A stretch of 64,000 bases of DNA from Celeribacter neptunius (GTDB lineage Bacteria; Pseudomonadota; Alphaproteobacteria; Rhodobacterales; Rhodobacteraceae), in assembly GCF_900113955.1 (NCBI RefSeq), contig NZ_FORH01000001.1:1170395-1234394 (forward strand). Direction: 5' to 3'. Below, one piece after another: positions 48,365 to 58,163 of the stretch (position 1 is the first letter of the stretch; each line of letters starts with the position of its first letter). The notes under the pieces are model-generated. The model saw only the letters and a program-made list of their open reading frames with translations, was not told the origin of the DNA and did not search any database. A program made the translations under genes and the position numbers.

Positions 48365-51300
48365 TCACGAACACCCGGAGGTGCCGCCGCAGGTGTTGCA
48401 TTTCATGCAGGTGCCGTTGCGCACCAGCGTGTAGTTGCCGCATTCGCCACAAGGATCGCCCTCGTAGCCCTGCATCTTTGCCTTGTCCCGCGCGGTCATC
48501 GACACGGTGCCAGTGGAGATCGCGGTCTCGGTCACCGTGGTCACAGAAGCCTTGGTCTCCGGCACCAGCGTCTGCAGCGCCACTTCCGGGTCCATCGCCC
48601 CACCGAGCGCCACCGCCCCGGTATGCATCCCGCCTTGCAGGACAACGAGCTCCTGCGGCAGACGTTTGCGCAGATAGCCGGTCGAGGAGATCTGTTTCAG
48701 CACTTCGATCGACTTGGCAGAGGCGCTCTCCGAGGGGGTCTTGACGTTGGAGAGACCTTCGGCCGCATCCTTGTCGAGATCGTCAAAGGCGGCGCCCTGC
48801 GGTTTCACATGCGCAAGATCGGTGCGATCGAGATAGGAGACCGCCAGTTCGCGGAAGATATAGTCGAGGATCGAGGTGGCATTCTTGATCGAGTCATTGC
48901 CCTGCACCATGCCTGCCGGCTCGAATTTGGTGAAGGTAAAGGCATCGACGAATTCCTCGAGCGGCACACCGTACTGAAGCCCGACCGAGACCGCGATGGC
49001 GAAATTGTTCATCATCGCCCGGAAACCGGCGCCTTCCTTGTGCATGTCGATGAAGATCTCGCCGAGGCTGCCGTCCTCGTATTCGCCGGTGCGCAGATAG
49101 ACCTTGTGGCCGCCGACATTGGCTTTCTGAGTGTAGCCCTTGCGACGATCGGGCATCTTCTCGCGGCCACGGGCAACCTCTTTGACGATGACCTTCTCGA
49201 CGATTTTCTCGGCCAGAACCTGGGCCTTCTCCTGGATCGAACCAGTGGCGAGGATTTCCTCGGCCTCTTCGTCATCCTCGATCAAAGCGGCGGCGAGCGG
49301 CTGGCTCAGTTTCGAGCCGTCGCGGTAGAGCGCATTGGCCTTTGTGCCCAAGGACCAGGACAGCTCATAGGCCGCGAGGCAATCTTCAATCGTGGCGTCA
49401 TTCGGCATGTTGATCGTCTTGGAGATCGCGCCGGAGATGAAGGACTGGGCGGCGGCCATCATGGTGATGTGGCTGTCGACCGAGAGATAGCGCTTGCCCT
49501 TCTTGCCGCAGGCATTGGCGCAATCGAAGACGTTGTAATGCTCTTCCTTGAGGAAGGGCGCACCTTCGAGCGTCATCGTCCCGCAAACATGGTCATTGGC
49601 AGCGTCGATATCGGCCTTGGAAAAGCCCAGGGAGCGCAGCAAGTCAAAGGACGGATCGTTGAGTTTTTCGGCCGGGATGCCCAGCGTGCCGGTGCAGAAT
49701 TCCTCGCCCAGGGTCCACTGGTTGAAGACGAAGCGGATGTCGAAAGCCGAGGGCAGCGCCGCTTCGATCTTGTCGATCTGCGCCTGACCGAAGCCGTGCC
49801 CGATGAGCGCGGTGTGGTTGATGCCCGGGGCATTGCCGATGGTGCCGTGACCAACGGCATAGGACACGATTTCCTCGATCTGGCTCGAGGTATAACCAAG
49901 TTTTTCAAGCGCGCCCGGCACGGAACGGTTGATGATCTTGAAATACCCGCCACCGGCGAGTTTCTTGAATTTCACCAGTGCGAAATCGGGCTCGATCCCG
50001 GTGGTGTCGCAATCCATCACCAGACCGATGGTGCCGGTGGGGGCAATCACAGACACTTGCGCGTTGCGGTAGCCGTGTTTCTCACCCAAGGCCAGCGCCT
50101 CATCCCAGGCGGATTTTGCCAGCTCAATGAGATGCGCATCCGGGCAGTTGCCGTGATCGAGTGCAACCGGTTTGACCTCGAGCCCTTCGTAGCCCGTGGT
50201 CTTGCCATAGGCGGCGGTGCGGTGGTTGCGAATGACGCGGAGCATGTGCTCGCGGTTCTTCTCGAACTTGTCAAAGGCGCCCAGTTCCCCGGCAACCTCG
50301 GCGGAAGTGGCGTAGGACACACCGGTCATGATCGCGGTCAGAGCCCCGGCCAGCGCCCGGCCCGCATCCGAGTCATAGCCCAGACCCATGTTCATCAACA
50401 GACCGCCGATATTGGCATAGCCGAGACCCAGGGTGCGGAAGTCGTAAGAGCGCTGCGCGATTTCCTTCGACGGGAATTGCGCCATCATCACCGAGATCTC
50501 GAGGGTCAGGGTCCAGATGCGGGTGGCATGCATGTAGCGTTCCGCGTCGAACATGCCGTCTTTCAGGAAGGTCAGCAGGTTCATCGAGGCGAGGTTACAG
50601 GCAGTATCGTCCAGGAACATGTATTCCGAGCACGGGTTGGAGCCGCGAATATCGCCATCCGCCGGACAGGTGTGCCAGGCATTGATCGTGTCGTGGAACT
50701 GGATGCCCGGATCGGCACAGGCCCAGGCGGCATGACCGACCTGCTCCCAGAGATCGCGGGCCTTGACGGTCTTGGCCACCTTGCCATCGGTGCGGCGCAG
50801 AAGCTCCCATTCGGCATCGTCTTTCACGGCTTTGAGGAAAGCATCGGTGACGCGCACGGAGTTGTTGGAGTTCTGACCAGAGACCGACGCATAGGCTTCC
50901 GAGTCCCAATCGGTGTCATAGGTAGGGAATTCGATCGAGCTATAGCCCTGTTTCGCGTAATCGAGCACGCGTTTTACATAGGTTTCCGGGATCGCGACCT
51001 GCTTCGCGGATTTCACCGCGGCTTTCAGCGCCGGGTTCTTCTTCGGATCGAAAGCATCGGCTTCGGCGCCGTCCCAAGTGCCGATCGCGTCGAAAATCTC
51101 GTTGAGCTGGCGCTCGTGCATCTTGGAGCCGGCGACGATCGAGGCCACCTTCTGCTCTTCGATCACCTTCCAGTTGATGAATTCCTCGATATCCGGGTGA
51201 TCCATGTCGCAGATCACCATTTTCGCGGCGCGGCGCGTGGTGCCGCCGGATTTGATTGCGCCGGCAGCGCGGTCACCGATTTTCAAAAAGCCCATCAGGC

Positions 51301-52057
51301 CGGAGGACTTGCCACCACCCGACAGCGCCTCATTAGCGGCGCGCAGGGACGAGAAGTTGGTGCCGGTGCCGGAGCCGTATTTGAACAGGCGTGCCTCACG
51401 CACCCAGAGATCCATGATGCCACCGTCGGACACGAGATCATCGGCCACGGATTGGATAAAGCACGCATGCGGCTGCGGATGCTCATAGGCCGAGGCCGAG
51501 CGGGTCAGCTCACCGGATTTGTAATCGACATAGTAATGCCCCTGGCCCGGACCATCGATGCCATAGGCCCAATGCAGGCCGGTGTTGAACCATTGCGGGC
51601 TGTTCGGCGCGCCCATTTGCGAGGCAAGCGTGAAGCGCATTTCGTCGTAATAGGCCTTGGCATCCTCTTCGGAGGTGAAATACCCACCTTTCCAGCCCCA
51701 ATAGGCCCAGGCACCGGCCAGACGGTCGAACACTTGCTTGGCCGAGGTTTCGCCTGCAAAGCGCTGATCTTCCGGCAGTTTTGCCAGTTGATCCTCATCG
51801 GGAACCGAGCGCCAGAGGAAAGAGGGCACGCCCTTTTCGCGGACTTTCTTCAGTGCTGCCGGAACCCCCGCCTTGCGGAAATATTTCTGGGCGATGACGT
51901 CGGAGGCCACCTGCGACCACTTGGCCGGGATCTCGCAATCGTCGAGTTTGAAAACAATCGTGCCATCCGGGTTGCGGATTTCGGAAGTGGTCTTGGTGAA
52001 TTCCAAGCTCTCGTAAGCGTCTTTGCCTGCCGTCGTGAATTTACGTTCGATCTTCAT
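48365..52057 (-). CDS. nrdJ: Vitamin B12-dependent (class II) ribonucleoside-diphosphate reductase
   Basis: The 1230-residue enzyme reduces ribonucleotides to deoxyribonucleotides with adenosylcobalamin as radical source, without needing oxygen. C199 (PHACFIQ) is the first redox cysteine, and the finger loop N474-P-C476-S-E478 holds the thiyl radical cysteine and catalytic Glu. The C-terminus has a Cys-rich tail ([18 protein letters not shown], then CGGTSGCS) that acts as a swinging reductant or zinc ribbon. Length fits the large alphaproteobacterial NrdJ type (about 1180-1240). NrdR-type boxes lie upstream. Confidence 0.96.
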   Translation of the reverse strand: MKIERKFTTAGKDAYESLEFTKTTSEIRNPDGTIVFKLDDCEIPAKWSQVASDVIAQKYFRKAGVPAALKKVREKGVPSFLWRSVPDEDQLAKLPEDQRFAGETSAKQVFDRLAGAWAYWGWKGGYFTSEEDAKAYYDEMRFTLASQMGAPNSPQWFNTGLHWAYGIDGPGQGHYYVDYKSGELTRSASAYEHPQPHACFIQSVADDLVSDGGIMDLWVREARLFKYGSGTGTNFSSLRAANEALSGGGKSSGLMGFLKIGDRAAGAIKSGGTTRRAAKMVICDMDHPDIEEFINWKVIEEQKVASIVAGSKMHERQLNEIFDAIGTWDGAEADAFDPKKNPALKAAVKSAKQVAIPETYVKRVLDYAKQGYSSIEFPTYDTDWDSEAYASVSGQNSNNSVRVTDAFLKAVKDDAEWELLRRTDGKVAKTVKARDLWEQVGHAAWACADPGIQFHDTINAWHTCPADGDIRGSNPCSEYMFLDDTACNLASMNLLTFLKDGMFDAERYMHATRIWTLTLEISVMMAQFPSKEIAQRSYDFRTLGLGYANIGGLLMNMGLGYDSDAGRALAGALTAIMTGVSYATSAEVAGELGAFDKFEKNREHMLRVIRNHRTAAYGKTTGYEGLEVKPVALDHGNCPDAHLIELAKSAWDEALALGEKHGYRNAQVSVIAPTGTIGLVMDCDTTGIEPDFALVKFKKLAGGGYFKIINRSVPGALEKLGYTSSQIEEIVSYAVGHGTIGNAPGINHTALIGHGFGQAQIDKIEAALPSAFDIRFVFNQWTLGEEFCTGTLGIPAEKLNDPSFDLLRSLGFSKADIDAANDHVCGTMTLEGAPFLKEEHYNVFDCANACGKKGKRYLSVDSHITMMAAAQSFISGAISKTINMPNDATIEDCLAAYELSWSLGTKANALYRDGSKLSQPLAAALIEDDEEAEEILATGSIQEKAQVLAEKIVEKVIVKEVARGREKMPDRRKGYTQKANVGGHKVYLRTGEYEDGSLGEIFIDMHKEGAGFRAMMNNFAIAVSVGLQYGVPLEEFVDAFTFTKFEPAGMVQGNDSIKNATSILDYIFRELAVSYLDRTDLAHVKPQGAAFDDLDKDAAEGLSNVKTPSESASAKSIEVLKQISSTGYLRKRLPQELVVLQGGMHTGAVALGGAMDPEVALQTLVPETKASVTTVTETAISTGTVSMTARDKAKMQGYEGDPCGECGNYTLVRNGTCMKCNTCGGTSGCS

Positions 52058-52474
52058 GATGTCCCGACCAAATCTTTCTCTATGGCTCCGACCCGGGCGC
52101 TCCGCCCCTGCCGATCCTGCTGCATATGCCCCCCAGGGCTTCTTGAGCCCGGTGTGAGAGACCTCTCGACCCGCATGAGCAAAGCGCTGCCTCCGGCTTT
52201 ACCACCTCATGCCACCGGCTTGGCTTTCGCTACATATTGTAGGTCGCTCAGGTGAGAAACAGCCCCGGACATCGCACAAAGCTCCTTCGTCCCGCAGCCC
52301 GGAAACGGCGCGGCCCGACGTGAGATTCGTCTTCGATAGTCAGTGTGGTCGTTGGTGGCCTATCCGTGGTTTTTTAACCGCCCGCTTAACGATTTCCCGG
52401 CAAAACTGCCCGGAACCGATGCGATCCTCATTCGGATATGTCCCCCGAGACCCTTGTCCCTCACCGTGCGAAAC

Positions 52475-52490
52475 CGACTAAATGTAGTGT
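52475..52490. promoter_or_regulatory. NrdR box 1 near the nrdJ promoter
   Basis: CGACTAAATGTAGTGT matches the NrdR consensus core (CTAxATxTAG with flanking GTGT). It lies 20-35 bp downstream of the proposed -10 element, where a bound repressor would block transcription. Confidence 0.65.
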
Positions 52491-52684
52491 GTGTCTCGTC
52501 CGGCCCACACAATGTGCAGCGTCTCGCCCCCTATGGTCAACGCAAAATTTAGGGTTTGCTTCACCAAAAAACCGTTGACGAAATTTGCCCACAGAGCCGC
52601 GCGATTCGACTTTGAAGACGTTAATAGTTTTTCCTTTGTTTTCCATGGGTTTCCAAAATCCCGTTAAGATTTTGCACAAGCATA

Positions 52685-52693
52685 TGTGGATAA
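52685..52693 (-). promoter_or_regulatory. Perfect DnaA box (TTATCCACA)
   Basis: The plus strand reads TGTGGATAA. It is within an AT-rich stretch ahead of nrdJ. DnaA controls ribonucleotide reductase genes in E. coli, so a link between replication and dNTP supply is possible here (inference). Confidence 0.55.
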
Positions 52694-52767
52694 CTCGCCT
52701 TGCGGTCGCAGGTGGTGTTTTTGCCACAGGAACCGGCGTTTCACGGCAGAGCGCCCAATTCCTCACC

Positions 52768-52783
52768 ACACTAGATGTAGTAG
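52768..52783. promoter_or_regulatory. NrdR box 2
   Basis: ACACTAGATGTAGTAG has the core CTAGATGTAG, matching the NrdR consensus, 293 bp from box 1. Paired NrdR boxes are usually closer together, so the pair may act by looping or serve a second promoter. Confidence 0.55.
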
Positions 52784-53094
52784 GTCAAAATTGCTTCGCT
52801 GACGCAGAAATATGCGATTTTTTCAATGAATCCGCAGGCAAAAGACAACCCACAGGCGAGTTTGGCCGATCGAGGCCCATCAAATAGCGATTCGTTCGCA
52901 CAGCCGGGCAGGCGACCGCGAGATCGAATCAAATTTGTAACACGGCGCGGTGATCGGCGGCGAAGCGCCGCCCGAACGCGCCACAGGCAGACCAGGCTAG
53001 GCGAAACAGGTCACGCGAAACAGGCCGAGCGAAACAGAGCAGGCGCAACATCCGTCCCTTGCAGAGCTGTCATTTGAAAGAGGGGAGGAGAAAG

Positions 53095-53171
53095 TGGTCG
53101 GGGCGGCGAGATTCGAACTCACGACCCCCTGTACCCAAAACAGGTGCGCTACCAGACTGCGCCACGCCCCG
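53095..53171 (-). tRNA. tRNA-Pro (anticodon TGG), CCA encoded
   Basis: The minus strand folds into a 77-base tRNA: acceptor stem CGGGGCG / CGCCCCG, D arm TGGCGCAGTCTGGTAGCGCA, anticodon stem CCTGT / ACAGG with loop TTTGGGT (anticodon TGG), T arm containing GAGTTCGAATCTC, discriminator A and CCA. It reads proline codons CCA and, by wobble, CCG. Confidence 0.96.
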
Positions 53172-53242
53172 ACCGTGCGCCTCTCCTACCGTGCCGCAGC
53201 GCGGTTGAAAAGGGCTTAATTGCCGTGATCTTACGAACCGCC

Positions 53243-53794
53243 CTACTCGGCACAGGGATCGGCCGCCGCCGCGCCGAAGGCCGGATGGCGCAGCACGTCG
53301 CCGGGCATGATCCCCATCGCCTCGGCCAGCCCGCCATTGATTTCCAAAACGGCAAAGACCGCGTCGCCGCCCGGGATCGGCGTGCGATCGAGCGGCACGG
53401 CCTCGGAATGCACCCGCGTCACCACACCGTGCTGATCGGTGAAAATCATGTCGAGCGGAATGAGCGTATTGGCCATCCAGAAAGACACGGGCTGCGGCTT
53501 TTCATAGACAAACAACATGCCATGCGAGCGCGCCATCTCGGGCCGGTTCATCAAGCCCAGAGCCCGTTCGCCGGCATCATCGGCAATCTCTACGGAAAAC
53601 CGGGCCTGATGCCCTGTGCCCGTACCGCCTTGCGCGCCAGCAGCTGTCCCACCGGTGATGATCACCTCATCGGCCCGGCAGGCCGACTGCGCCGCGGCGC
53701 CCTCCCCGACAAGACCGGCGGCCAGAAGGGCAAGGCCGCCCCAAAGGGCGGCCGGCACGGCGGCCCGCAACCGGACCGCCAAGAGCTCAGGCAT
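53243..53794 (-). CDS. DUF192 family protein (periplasmic)
   Basis: The 183-residue protein has an N-terminal signal peptide or anchor (AVPAALWGGLALLAAGLVG) and the DUF192 core: 'FSVEIADDAGERALGLMNRPEMARSHGMLFVY', 'VSFWMANTLIPLDMIFTD' and 'VFAVLEINGGLAEAMGI'. The family has a small beta barrel with no known activity. Its ATG overlaps the end of the cold-shock gene by eight bases, so translation is coupled. Confidence 0.88.
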   Translation of the reverse strand: MPELLAVRLRAAVPAALWGGLALLAAGLVGEGAAAQSACRADEVIITGGTAAGAQGGTGTGHQARFSVEIADDAGERALGLMNRPEMARSHGMLFVYEKPQPVSFWMANTLIPLDMIFTDQHGVVTRVHSEAVPLDRTPIPGGDAVFAVLEINGGLAEAMGIMPGDVLRHPAFGAAAADPCAE

Positions 53795-54335
53795 CGACCG
53801 CGACTTCACGTTCGGCCTCACGCAGGGCCACGTCCCAGGCGGTGACATGGGCGGCCATGCGCCCACGACGGCCCTCGATGACCCGCAGGCCCACGGCCTC
53901 GCCGGGCATCAGATCGGCCAGACCGGAGCGGCGCAGCACTTCGATATGAATGAACACATCCTCGGGACGACCAAAGACATTGGCAAAACCGAAGCCCTTG
54001 CCCTTGTCGAACCATTTCACACGCGCGGGCTCCAATGGCAGATCGAGATTTTCCTCGCCCACCTCTTCGAGATCCTCGAGCACCGCACCGGCACCGGGTG
54101 CCGGCGGCTCGATCTCAAGCACCTCCACCGCCTGCACCCCACGTTCCGTGGATTGCACGATCAGGCGGATCGCGGCGGCATCGGCCACCGAACTCTGTCC
54201 AAAGTTACGCAATACGTTTGCATGCAGAAGGATATCGGGGCCACCATCATCGGCGACCACGAATCCGAAACCGCGAGTCGGATCGAACCATTTGACGTGG
54301 CCCGAGACGACTTTACCGAAGTCTGTATCGTTCAT
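53787..54335 (-). CDS. Cold shock protein with two CSD domains
   Basis: The 182-residue protein has two cold-shock domains: residues about 8-70 (GHVKWFDPTRGFGFVVADDGGPDILLHANVL) and about 112-178 (ARVKWFDKGKGFGFANVFGRPEDVFIHIEVL), each with RNP1 (KGFGF / RGFGF) and RNP2-like (VFIHI / ILLHA) motifs, joined by an acidic linker (VLEDLEEVGEENLDL). This double form is typical of Alphaproteobacteria (CspC/D-like). It binds RNA or single-stranded DNA. The start at 54335 is chosen over 54377. Confidence 0.92.
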   Translation of the reverse strand: MNDTDFGKVVSGHVKWFDPTRGFGFVVADDGGPDILLHANVLRNFGQSSVADAAAIRLIVQSTERGVQAVEVLEIEPPAPGAGAVLEDLEEVGEENLDLPLEPARVKWFDKGKGFGFANVFGRPEDVFIHIEVLRRSGLADLMPGEAVGLRVIEGRRGRMAAHVTAWDVALREAEREVAVDA

Positions 54336-54502
54336 TCTCTTTTTCTCATCAGGGCCAATGCCGAAGCAACGGCCCAAACCATGGGGTTTACCCCCCTCAT
54401 CCCGTCAGGACCCTGAGACAATCGCACCGAAGGTTCAAGCCCCCTGCGCACTATCTTTTTGATCAGGTATTCACCTTCCGTCGCGTCAAGCCCCACAATT
54501 GA

Positions 54503-55108
54503 TCACGGATTCAGCCGTTGGATATCCCACGGCTGATCCGGTGCCGAGCGCCGCCAGCGAAACCTGTCATGCAGACGAAATTCGCCATCGGCCCAAAACT
54601 CGATCTCCAGAGGGGAAATCCGGTACCCCCCCCAGAAGGGAGGACGTTTCGGATTGGGGCCGTGTTTCAGCCCCTCCCTCGCGACTGTTTCCAGCAATGC
54701 GGATTTCGAGCTCAGAGGCCGCGATTGTTGACTGGCCCAGGCCCCGATGCGGGACCCGAGGGCCCGGGATTTGTAATAGGCGTCGGACGCCTCTTCACTT
54801 TCCCGTGACACCAGCCCGCGCACCCGCACCTGCCGGCGCAGGCTTTTCCAGTGCATCACGAAGGCCGCCTTGCCGGCGCTTTCGATCTCCTGGCCCTTGG
54901 CACTCTCGTAATTGGTGAAGAAGACAAAGGCGTCATCGGCGATCTCTTTGAGCAGCACCATGCGCACATTGGGCAGACCCTCGGGATCGACCGTGGCGAT
55001 GGCAATGGCATTGGGGTCGTTGACCTCTTTGGCCTCCGCCTCTTTCAACCATGACCGGGTGATTTCGAACGGGTCATCGCCTGCGAATATGCCTTTGCGT
55101 GGAACCAT
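54503..55108 (-). CDS. pdxH: Pyridoxine/pyridoxamine 5'-phosphate oxidase
   Basis: The 201-residue FMN enzyme makes pyridoxal 5'-phosphate from the pyridoxine or pyridoxamine form. Visible motifs are '[24 protein letters not shown]', '[14 protein letters not shown]', '[17 protein letters not shown]', '[13 protein letters not shown]' and the C-terminal '[10 protein letters not shown]', including residues that hold FMN and PLP. AAGGAGG precedes the ATG at 55108. Length fits the family (about 200-215). It diverges from fabI. Confidence 0.95.
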   Translation of the reverse strand: MVPRKGIFAGDDPFEITRSWLKEAEAKEVNDPNAIAIATVDPEGLPNVRMVLLKEIADDAFVFFTNYESAKGQEIESAGKAAFVMHWKSLRRQVRVRGLVSRESEEASDAYYKSRALGSRIGAWASQQSRPLSSKSALLETVAREGLKHGPNPKRPPFWGGYRISPLEIEFWADGEFRLHDRFRWRRSAPDQPWDIQRLNP

Positions 55109-55321
55109 GACCGCCTCCTTTTCCTCTCCTTCTCGATAGCCGCAAGCGCGCGGTTCAACAAGAGCAAGGAAGCAAAAGAAAAGCCGCACAGGCGGTTTGC
55201 AGATCCCATCCGCCCGCGTTGTGACCCCACGTCACGAATTTGGCCCGCGTTAGCCTTGATCGCCCTGCGCAAAACCAATAAAGCACCTTGCAACAGCAAT
55301 AATGAGCGGAAAACGAACGCC

Positions 55322-56125
55322 ATGACCAAATTGATGGACAGCAAGCGCGGGCTGATCATGGGCCTTGCCAATGACAAATCGATCGCCTGGGGCATTGCCA
55401 AAGCGCTCTCTGAACACGGTGCGGAGCTGTGTTTCTCCTATCAGGGAGAACAGCTCAAGAAACGCGTCGACCCGCTGGCCGAACGTCTCGGCTCCGATTT
55501 CGTGGTCGAATGCGACGTCTCGGACGAGGCCTCGATCGACGCGCTGTTCGACGCGATCAAGGAAAAATGGGGCAAGATCGACTTCATCGTTCATGCCATC
55601 GGCTTTTCCGACAAGGCCGAGCTGCGCGGCCGCTATGTCGACACCACGCGCTCGAATTTCAACCTGACCATGGATATCTCGGTCTTCTCCTTCACCGCGG
55701 TGGCACAACGCGCGGCGAAGCTGATGCCCGAGGGCGGCTCGATGTTGACCATGACCTATTATGGCGCCGAGCGCGTCATGCCGCATTACAATGTGATGGG
55801 CGTGGCCAAGGCGGCGCTCGAGGCCTCCGTGCGCTACCTCGCCGAGGATCTGGGCAAGGACGGCATCCGCGTCAACTCGATCTCCGCCGGTCCGATCAAG
55901 ACGCTTGCCGCTTCCGGCATCGGGGACTTCCGCTACATCATGAAGTGGAACGAATATAACTCGCCGCTGCGCCGCAATGTGACCATCGACGATGTCGGCG
56001 GCTCCGCGCTCTACCTGCTGTCCGACCTGTCGGCCGGTGTCTCCGGCGAGACCCACCATGTGGACGCGGGCTATCATGTCGTCGGCATGAAGGCGGTCGA
56101 CGCTCCGGATATGTCGAAAGAGTAA
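55322..56125 (+). CDS. fabI: Enoyl-ACP reductase (NADH), FabI
   Basis: The 267-residue SDR enzyme performs the last reduction in each fatty acid elongation cycle. 'GLANDKSIAWGIAKAL' is the NADH-binding start of FabI (different from GxxxGxG of usual SDRs), and the catalytic Y146, Y156 and K163 match the E. coli numbering exactly. The start at 55322 is preferred over 55256. A terminator follows. FabI is the triclosan and isoniazid-type target. Confidence 0.96.
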   Translation: MTKLMDSKRGLIMGLANDKSIAWGIAKALSEHGAELCFSYQGEQLKKRVDPLAERLGSDFVVECDVSDEASIDALFDAIKEKWGKIDFIVHAIGFSDKAELRGRYVDTTRSNFNLTMDISVFSFTAVAQRAAKLMPEGGSMLTMTYYGAERVMPHYNVMGVAKAALEASVRYLAEDLGKDGIRVNSISAGPIKTLAASGIGDFRYIMKWNEYNSPLRRNVTIDDVGGSALYLLSDLSAGVSGETHHVDAGYHVVGMKAVDAPDMSKE

Positions 56126-56148
56126 GCCCTCTTTCAACAGACCACATG

Positions 56149-56175
56149 AAACGGGGGCCTTGGGCTCCCGTTTTC
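56149..56175 (+). terminator. Terminator after fabI
   Basis: AAACGGGGGCC / GGCTCCCGTTT (one G-U pair) is a tight hairpin ending in TTTT, 24 bp after the fabI stop. Confidence 0.85.
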
Positions 56176-56219
56176 TATTTCGCCTCTTCTACTGCCCCTG
56201 TCGTCTTTGGGAGGAGATG

Positions 56220-56846
56220 ATGACACTCACCCTGTTCCTGTCGATCCTGAGCATTCACCTGATCGCCGCCATGTCCCCCGGCCCGTCCTTTGTGGTCTCG
56301 GTGCGCACCGCCGCCTCCGAAGGGTTTCGTCCGGCCTTTGGTCTCGCCGTCGCTTTCGGCCTCGGTGCCGTGATCTGGGCGCTTGCTGCCATGTCCGGCC
56401 TGTCGGTGCTGTTCGAAATCTTTCCCCGCACCTATCTGGCCTTCAAACTCGCGGGTGGGCTGTTCCTGATCTGGATCGGCATCAAGACCCTGCGCCATGC
56501 CCGGGATCCGCTGCCCGCCTCGGATGCGGCCGACGCTCTGGCGGCCAGCCCACGCTCACTGATCAACGCCTTTCGCCTCGGGCTCATCACCCAGCTGTCG
56601 AACCCGAAACCGGCGGTGTTCTTCGGCGCGGTCTTTGCCGGGCTGATCCCGCCCGAGACCTCGCTCGCGCTCAAGGCAGGTTTACTGTTTTTCGTCTTTT
56701 TTGACGAAACCCTGTGGTATGTGATTGTCGCGCGCGTTTTTTCGCGGCAAAAAGCACGACAAGCCTATGGCCGGGCCAAGCTCTGGACCGATCGCCTCCT
56801 TGGCGGCATGATCGTCGCTTTCGGAGCGCGGATCGCGCTCAGATAG
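56220..56846 (+). CDS. LysE family transporter
   Basis: The 208-residue membrane protein has about six helices and the LysE/RhtB N-terminal pattern 'IHLIAAMSPGPSFVVSVRTAASEG', with 'SNPKPAVFFGAVFAGLIP' in the middle. It exports amino acids or related compounds. The second of two adjacent ATGs (56220) has the better GGGAGGAG spacing. It is followed 60 bp later by gpt, with no terminator visible, so they may be co-transcribed. Confidence 0.88.
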   Translation: MTLTLFLSILSIHLIAAMSPGPSFVVSVRTAASEGFRPAFGLAVAFGLGAVIWALAAMSGLSVLFEIFPRTYLAFKLAGGLFLIWIGIKTLRHARDPLPASDAADALAASPRSLINAFRLGLITQLSNPKPAVFFGAVFAGLIPPETSLALKAGLLFFVFFDETLWYVIVARVFSRQKARQAYGRAKLWTDRLLGGMIVAFGARIALR

Positions 56847-56906
56847 CACAAGAACACCGGCTCGCAAAAACGGCCCGCCACGCCACGTCGATGAAAGGAA
56901 TTCGAG

Positions 56907-57410
56907 ATGTCCGACCGCCTGCCCCATGAAAAAGGCTTTCATGTCAGCTGGGACCAGATCCACCGCGACAGCCGGGCGCTGGCGTGGCGGCTCGATGGCA
57001 AAGGCCCGGATGACGGCGCCTGGCGTGCCATCGTGGCGATCACTCGTGGCGGCATGGCGCCGGCGATGATCATCGCCCGCGAGCTGGACATCCGCACCGT
57101 CGACACGATTTCGGTGAAATCCTATGACCACCAGACCCAGTCCGAGGCCAAGGTGCTGAATTCGCCCGATCCGGAGATGATGGGCGACGGCACCGGCATT
57201 CTGGTGATCGACGATCTGGTGGACAGCGGTCGCACGCTCGAGCTGTGCCGCCAGCTCTACCCGAACGCGCATTTCGCCACCGTCTATGCCAAGCCCAAGG
57301 GCCGCGCCCAGGTCGACAGCTACATCACCGAAGTGTCGCAGGACACCTGGATCTTCTTCCCCTGGGACATGGCGATGCAATATGTGAAGCCGTACCGCGG
57401 ACGCGACTGA
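56907..57410 (+). CDS. gpt: Xanthine phosphoribosyltransferase
   Basis: The 167-residue enzyme uses PRPP to salvage xanthine and guanine. The PRPP-binding loop is I101-D-D-L-V-D-S-G-R-T110, and '[18 protein letters not shown]' is the pyrophosphate loop. C-terminal 'DTWIFFPWD' matches Gpt-type rather than hypoxanthine enzymes. A good terminator follows. Confidence 0.93.
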   Translation: MSDRLPHEKGFHVSWDQIHRDSRALAWRLDGKGPDDGAWRAIVAITRGGMAPAMIIARELDIRTVDTISVKSYDHQTQSEAKVLNSPDPEMMGDGTGILVIDDLVDSGRTLELCRQLYPNAHFATVYAKPKGRAQVDSYITEVSQDTWIFFPWDMAMQYVKPYRGRD

Positions 57411-57430
57411 GCATCCCGACATCGACGTTC

Positions 57431-57455
57431 AAAAGGGGCCGCAAGGCCCCTTTTT
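57431..57455. terminator. Terminator after gpt
   Basis: AAAAGGGGCC / GGCCCCTTTT with a GCAA loop, followed by more T, lies 20 bp after gpt and also faces the end of the convergent oxidoreductase gene. Confidence 0.9.
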
Positions 57456-57477
57456 CTTTGGTGAATTCAACTTTCAC

Positions 57478-58071
57478 TCAGGCCGCCCCGGCGCCGAGCG
57501 CCTCGATCTTGCGGGACCAGCGCGCCACCAGATCGGGCTTGGCATGCGAGGCGGGGGCAAGCTGGGTGACCCGCACCGGCTTGATGCCGACAAAGCCAAG
57601 GATATGCCCCTTGAGCATCGAGGCCACCGGATTGCGATGGGCCAGCCAGAGATACCATGTCGGCGAGTCCGAGGTGAGCACCACCCGGGCGCTGCGCCCT
57701 GTCAGCATCGGGGCCGGCACGCCGAACTTGTTCGGGTGGCGCGGATCGAAACTGTTGCCCGGCAGGAACGCCCGGTCGATCAGCCCCTTGAACTTTGCCG
57801 GCAGGCTGCCCCACCACATCGGTGTGAAAATCACCAGATGTTCGCACCACCGGATGTCATCCATGACCTGTTCGAGATCGGGTTCGAGCGGTTTCGGATC
57901 ACCATAGCCGGCGCGTTCAAAATCCATGTCGAAGTCGAGCGCGTCGAGATGCGTCAGCCGAACCTCATGCCCCGCCCTTTCGGCGGCGCGGGCATAGAGA
58001 TCGGCAAAGGATTTCGACAAGGACTTCGCCGCCGGATGACCGTTCAGGATGTAAATGCGCTTCTTGGGCAT
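57478..58071 (-). CDS. NAD(P)H-dependent flavin oxidoreductase (flavodoxin-2/KefF type)
   Basis: The 197-residue protein begins 'KKRIYILNGHPAAKSLSKSFADLYARAAE', the FMN-binding start of NQO1/MdaB/KefF-type quinone reductases, with 'EHLVIFTPMWWGSLPAKFKGLIDRAFLPG' in the middle. It reduces quinones or similar electrophiles with NAD(P)H. GGAGG precedes the ATG. It diverges from a TetR regulator across a 92-bp region with three operator copies, so its expression is likely derepressed by an electrophile (inference). Confidence 0.9.
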   Translation of the reverse strand: MPKKRIYILNGHPAAKSLSKSFADLYARAAERAGHEVRLTHLDALDFDMDFERAGYGDPKPLEPDLEQVMDDIRWCEHLVIFTPMWWGSLPAKFKGLIDRAFLPGNSFDPRHPNKFGVPAPMLTGRSARVVLTSDSPTWYLWLAHRNPVASMLKGHILGFVGIKPVRVTQLAPASHAKPDLVARWSRKIEALGAGAA

Positions 58072-58092
58072 AGTGCCTCCGGGAAATAAAAT

Positions 58093-58157
58093 TGACCACG
58101 GTCAGTTTCATAACTTCAAAAAGTGACCATGGTCAATTATAAATTTGACCGTGGTCA
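58093..58157. promoter_or_regulatory. Three copies of the operator TGACCNNGGTCA
   Basis: Copies are at 58093-58104 (TGACCACGGTCA), 58124-58135 (TGACCATGGTCA) and 58146-58157 (TGACCGTGGTCA). Centre-to-centre distances are 31 and 22 bp, about three and two helical turns, so all three face the same side. The last copy ends 6 bp before the TetR start. The TetR protein encoded alongside is the likely binder of both divergent promoters. Confidence 0.85.
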
Positions 58158-58163
58158 ATAAAT

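Larger units (their letters stand above)
52058..53094. promoter_or_regulatory. 1-kb region upstream of nrdJ
   Basis: No gene is supported in these 1037 bp. A plausible minus-strand promoter is TTGACC (52535-52540), an 18-bp spacer and CACATT (52511-52516). Two NrdR-type boxes, a perfect DnaA box and AT-rich DNA (about 52620-52690) are present. I do not see a cobalamin riboswitch signature. Confidence 0.6.

Noticed and set aside
48086-52255. Very long open frame opposite nrdJ (over 1300 codons)
   Set aside because: It is antisense to nrdJ, rich in His, Arg, Gly and Asp as expected from reversed GC-biased codons, and has no family match; a shadow of high-GC coding DNA.
52621-52800. Chromosomal replication origin
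   Set aside because: Only one perfect DnaA box is present and none of the usual origin neighbours of Alphaproteobacteria are seen, so a regulatory box is more likely.
52058-53094. Cobalamin riboswitch ahead of the B12-dependent reductase
   Set aside because: I looked for the B12-box pattern on the sense strand and did not see it. A covariance-model search would settle this.
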